A stretch of DNA of 5,799 nucleotides from RGIG8497 sp045593265 (GTDB taxonomy: Bacteria > Bacillota > Clostridia > RGIG6154). Position numbers and translations under genes: made by a program. The stretch covers positions 1 to 5,799 of the forward strand of contig JAZNWH010000086.1 in assembly GCA_045593265.1 (NCBI GenBank), written 5' to 3'. Under the pieces are notes generated by a model. The model ran no database searches and had not been told where the DNA came from. It saw nothing but the letters and a program-made list of their open reading frames with translations. The stretch's first letter is position 1. Each line of letters begins with the position of its first letter. Below, in pieces: positions 4,199-5,799 of this stretch.

Positions 4199-4252
4199 TC
4201 CCCCCCGCCGGTCCCCAGTGGTTTTAATTAATATTAATGAAGTAGGGGGGAG
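4199..4252 (-). other. Possible cos-like site
   Basis: On the minus strand this reads CTCCCCCC, an AT-rich stretch with the palindrome ATTAATATTAAT (4238-4227), then CCACTGGGGACCGGCGGGGGGG. The C6 and G7 runs can pair. From memory, similar CCACTGGGGACCGG-G-run sequences precede small-terminase genes in cos phages of Bacillota. Here it lies downstream of the sigma factor, where phages often have HNH, cos and terminase, but no terminase gene follows. Assignment is tentative. Confidence 0.3.
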
Positions 4253-4323
4253 TCTGTTGTGGTAGTGTTTGGCGGTACTTTCACACACCATAAAAGACGT
4301 TTCACAGGTGCTTTGTGGTTCCA

Positions 4324-5055
4324 TCATACTTGGTTTATGTTTTTATCAAGTTTCATTACCGCCCATTCGACACTTGACATACCGGTTGTTTGAAAGAATG
4401 TTAAACTTCCTCTACTCATGCTATAACCTATAATATCTTCATAATATGCTTTGATACTTTTATTTTTTCTAAGTATTCTGAATGCCTTTTTTATTGATGA
4501 TGCTACGTATTGGTGAGTTACACCATATTTTTTACTGATTTGCTTGTTTGTCAGCTTATTGATATAATGTTCTGCAATATATGAATAAAGAGGTACAGTT
4601 GAATTTTCTCTTATCTGATAATCGGTTAATATTTTTTCAACCTCTTTGAATACATTACTTAATGAAACTCTTTCTGTTGCCCTTTCAAATTCTTCCACTG
4701 CAGTTTCATCCGGTAACATATCAGCTTTGGTTACACCATCCTCACCGTCATTTGATATAGGTGCATCAAGTGTAAGCAGTTCTCTTTTGCGGTTGTTTCT
4801 CTTGGTATAACGTATAAAATGCCATTCTAAAGCCTTTATAAGATATGTGAGGAATTTATATTCTGTATTTCTGTTGTAAGCTTGTACCGCAATAATCAAA
4901 GCAAAGTATGCCTCTTGCATTAAGTCACCAAGTGAGGTGTATTCATTCTTGAATTTATTGCAGATTTTATATATTGCCTTAATGTTATTCTGATAAAGTT
5001 GCCACATTGCATCGGCATCATTTATGCCCTTTATTGCAAGTTCTTCATTTGACAT
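4324..5055 (-). CDS. Phage/ICE-type sigma-70 family factor (243 aa)
   Basis: This is an alternative RNA polymerase sigma factor of the mobile-element type. Region 2 spans about residues 18-88, with SLGDLMQEAYFALIIAVQAYN for core binding and KFLTYLIKALEWHFIRYTKR for -10 recognition. The linker LDAPISNDGEDG...LADMLPDE-like segment (97-116) is typical of the family. Region 4 is the HTH at about 167-197 (LTNKQISKKYGVTHQYVASSI). The tail FFQTTGMSSVEWAVMKLD is also family-typical. Such proteins sit between replication and packaging genes in Bacillota prophages and in ICEs, probably activating later genes. ATG at 5055 has GGGGGAT 6-7 bases upstream, inside a hairpin that can hide it. It lies in tandem with the 37-aa ORF and helicase gene to its right. 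The target promoters are not visible here. Confidence 0.88.
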   Translation of the reverse strand: MSNEELAIKGINDADAMWQLYQNNIKAIYKICNKFKNEYTSLGDLMQEAYFALIIAVQAYNRNTEYKFLTYLIKALEWHFIRYTKRNNRKRELLTLDAPISNDGEDGVTKADMLPDETAVEEFERATERVSLSNVFKEVEKILTDYQIRENSTVPLYSYIAEHYINKLTNKQISKKYGVTHQYVASSIKKAFRILRKNKSIKAYYEDIIGYSMSRGSLTFFQTTGMSSVEWAVMKLDKNINQV

Positions 5056-5077
5056 ATTTCATCCCCCGCATTATAAT
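5049..5077 (+). promoter_or_regulatory. Perfect-consensus plus-strand promoter over the sigma start
   Basis: TTGACA (5049-5054), a 17-base spacer and TATAAT (5072-5077) match consensus 12 of 12 and point right, against the sigma gene. The -35 overlaps the sigma gene's first codons and the -10 its leader. A terminator lies about 60 bases beyond the expected start and no ORF intervenes, so the product would be a short RNA. Transcription here would also collide with polymerase entering the sigma gene. Confidence 0.6.
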
Positions 5078-5096
5078 AATATTATATTAAGCGGGG
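5063..5096 (-). promoter_or_regulatory. Hairpin that can sequester the sigma-factor Shine-Dalgarno
   Basis: In the sigma mRNA, CCCCGC (5096-5091) can pair with GCGGGG (5069-5064), which with G5063 forms the Shine-Dalgarno GGGGGAT. The 21-nt A/T-only loop can partly pair with itself. If formed, the hairpin blocks ribosome entry; anything that binds CCCCGC would release the site. The loop also has two TATAAT hexamers on the minus strand, without good -35 boxes. Confidence 0.55.
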
Positions 5097-5143
5097 TGAG
5101 TTCTGCTTGCTTTTGGGTTATGGTGCATACATAACCCTTTTTT
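5084..5143 (+). ncRNA. Putative ~60-nt antisense RNA to the sigma-factor leader
   Basis: The unit is defined by the consensus promoter at 5049-5077 and the terminator at 5115-5143. Its 5' part reads TATTAAGCGGGGTGAG, unpaired in the predicted fold. It is exactly complementary to the CCCCGC arm that hides the sigma Shine-Dalgarno, and to the leader upstream of it. It shares AGCGGGGU and the promoter-short RNA-terminator layout with the unit at 2792-2865. No coding potential. Expression is unproven. Confidence 0.5.
5115..5143 (+). terminator. Intrinsic terminator on the plus strand
   Basis: GGGTTATG (5115-5122) pairs perfectly with CATAACCC (5130-5137) across a 7-base loop, followed by six T (5138-5143). 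The T-tract is only on the plus strand. On the minus strand, where the flanking genes lie, the hairpin is followed by AAAAGC and should let transcription pass. It therefore implies rightward transcription from within 5060-5110. Confidence 0.82.
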
Positions 5144-5255
5144 AATATCCTATTACCTTGCAAAAAGCTTTAATTATTTCTTGATACTGAGTATGTTCAA
5201 GATTTAGTTGCCTTAATAACTTTTCAAATTCTTTTAAAGCTAATTCTTTATTCAT
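5142..5255 (-). CDS. Small hypothetical protein (37 aa)
   Basis: The short ORF MNKELALKEFEKLLRQLNLE... ends in FCKVIGY. It is predicted as one or two amphipathic helices with leucines spaced for self-association. GAGGTGATG lies 4-5 bases before ATG at 5255. The start codon overlaps the last codons of the helicase gene (ATGAATAA), so it is translationally coupled to it. It lies 86 bases before the sigma gene start, and its stop codon falls in the T-tract of the opposite-strand terminator. No family recognised. The ribosome binding site and overlap support a real gene, but it is near the lower size limit. Confidence 0.6.
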   Translation of the reverse strand: MNKELALKEFEKLLRQLNLEHTQYQEIIKAFCKVIGY

Positions 5256-5799
5256 TGTGCATCACCTCATTAAAACGTTGATACATTCCGTTGAATTTCA
5301 AAAGTTTCATACCTGCTATGCCATATTTATTTTTGTCTATAATCAACGTTGTGTCCTCAGGTGAATATTTTTCCTTATTCTGTACATACGGTCTATGCAA
5401 AATCATAATATAATCGTTGTCCTGTTCCAATGCCCCGCTTTCTTTAAGGTCGCTCATATTTGGTGCTTTGTCTTTTGCATCCTTTGAGGCTCTTGCCAAC
5501 TGCGACAATGTCATTATATGGCACTTATACCGTTTTGCAGTTTGTTTTATTTCCGATGATATATAGTCGATTTCTTCCCTGCGGGAGTTTGTCTTTTTTG
5601 ATGTGCGTATAAGATTTACAAAATCTATTATTACTAAATCAGGCTTGACCCTTGCAATAGTTCTCGTTATATCTTCAATGTTGTATAAATCATCACGAAC
5701 CAAGAATTTATCATCATTGAGTGAATCAGATAAATATTTTGCAATCTTCGTTTTATGCTTTTCTTCAAGATTTTTATTATTAAAAAGGCCGTAAGGTAT
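5248..5799 (-). CDS. DnaB-like replicative helicase, C-terminal part (5' end beyond window)
   Basis: The frame is open to the window edge, so 183 residues of a longer protein are visible, beginning IPYGLFNNKNLEEKHK. A TTG at 5703 is not a credible start because coding sequence continues upstream of it. Visible RecA-fold motifs are the Walker B strand PDLVIIDFVNLI, the switch segment CHIMTLSQLAR, the SDLKESGALEQDNDYIMILHRP segment that carries arginine-finger contacts in DnaB proteins, and a closing IIDKNKYG...FNGMYQRF strand pair. Walker A would lie beyond the window. It probably unwinds DNA for element replication. It is followed by the 37-aa ORF (8-base overlap) and the sigma gene. Loss of the 5' end is an edge effect, not damage. 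Confidence 0.88.
   Translation of the reverse strand: MPYGLFNNKNLEEKHKTKIAKYLSDSLNDDKFLVRDDLYNIEDITRTIARVKPDLVIIDFVNLIRTSKKTNSRREEIDYISSEIKQTAKRYKCHIMTLSQLARASKDAKDKAPNMSDLKESGALEQDNDYIMILHRPYVQNKEKYSPEDTTLIIDKNKYGIAGMKLLKFNGMYQRFNEVMHNE

Larger units (their letters stand above)
3967..4323. other. Gene-free intergenic stretch with cos-like GC island
   Basis: Between the convergent hepT and sigma-factor genes I see no supported ORF on either strand. The left part (3967-4190) is AT-rich with long T runs and contains a tandem TTTTGTCCC pair (4109-4117, 4120-4128). The right part (4199-4323) rises sharply in GC and contains C7, CCGG, CCCCAGTGG, a 12-bp palindrome and G6, then a run of short repeats such as CTTTCACACAC and GTTTCACAGG. 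I see no terminator for the sigma gene. Confidence 0.6.

Noticed and set aside
5701..5703. TTG at 5703 as the helicase start
   Set aside because: Coding sequence continues in frame to the window edge and the family needs an upstream Walker A region.
5603..5794. Plus-strand 63-codon frame opposite the helicase
   Set aside because: Antisense shadow of conserved helicase codons.
1..5799. CRISPR array
   Set aside because: No regularly spaced repeats of suitable length; the repeats seen are tRNA-derived, AT-rich or short octamers.

Overview
The window looks like the end of a contig from a low-GC Bacillota genome, most likely a gut Clostridia/Oscillospiraceae-type bacterium. That placement is an inference from strong GGAGG-type ribosome binding sites, consensus sigma-A promoters, AT-rich codon use, the tRNA types and the families present. 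No marker gene fixes the species. The first ~39 bases are not genomic: positions 8-39 match, in reverse complement, the DNBSEQ/MGI library adapter as I remember it.

Host chromosome (about 40-785): a poorly folding tRNA-Thr(UGU), a ~140-bp hairpin-rich insert flanked by a 21-bp direct repeat of the tRNA-Thr 3' end, tRNA-Tyr(GUA) with its terminator, an AT-rich inverted-repeat stretch, and the first part of a four-helix-bundle (S23/IVS-type) gene. That gene loses family similarity near 785.

Integrated element (about 785 to beyond 5799): the truncation meets a tyrosine-recombinase gene on the minus strand, preceded by two small unrecognised genes in one operon (110 aa, 52 aa, integrase). The integrase carries an XRE-like helix-turn-helix inserted in its core-binding domain. 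A divergent control region (2729-3037) separates this operon from a rightward operon of an XRE repressor and an MntA-HepT type VII toxin-antitoxin pair. Both promoters are consensus sigma-A, and their -35 boxes carry inverted copies of TGTCAA(G/C)TGT, a likely operator. A 432-bp gene-free stretch follows, with a cos-like GC-rich island. Then come, on the minus strand, a phage/ICE-type sigma-70 factor, a 37-aa ORF and the C-terminal part of a DnaB-like helicase that runs off the window. The content suggests a prophage, phage satellite or ICE.

The most interesting signal is regulatory. Two short plus-strand transcription units (about 2792-2865 and 5084-5143) each have a near-perfect or perfect promoter and an intrinsic terminator. 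Each lies antisense to the leader of an element operon and contains AGCGGGGU. The sigma gene's Shine-Dalgarno can be sequestered by CCCCGC, which is the complement of that motif. The octamer AGCGGGGT/ACCCCGCT occurs six times in this AT-rich window. I propose a small-RNA/leader pairing circuit controlling the sigma factor and the integrase operon. This is inference and untested.
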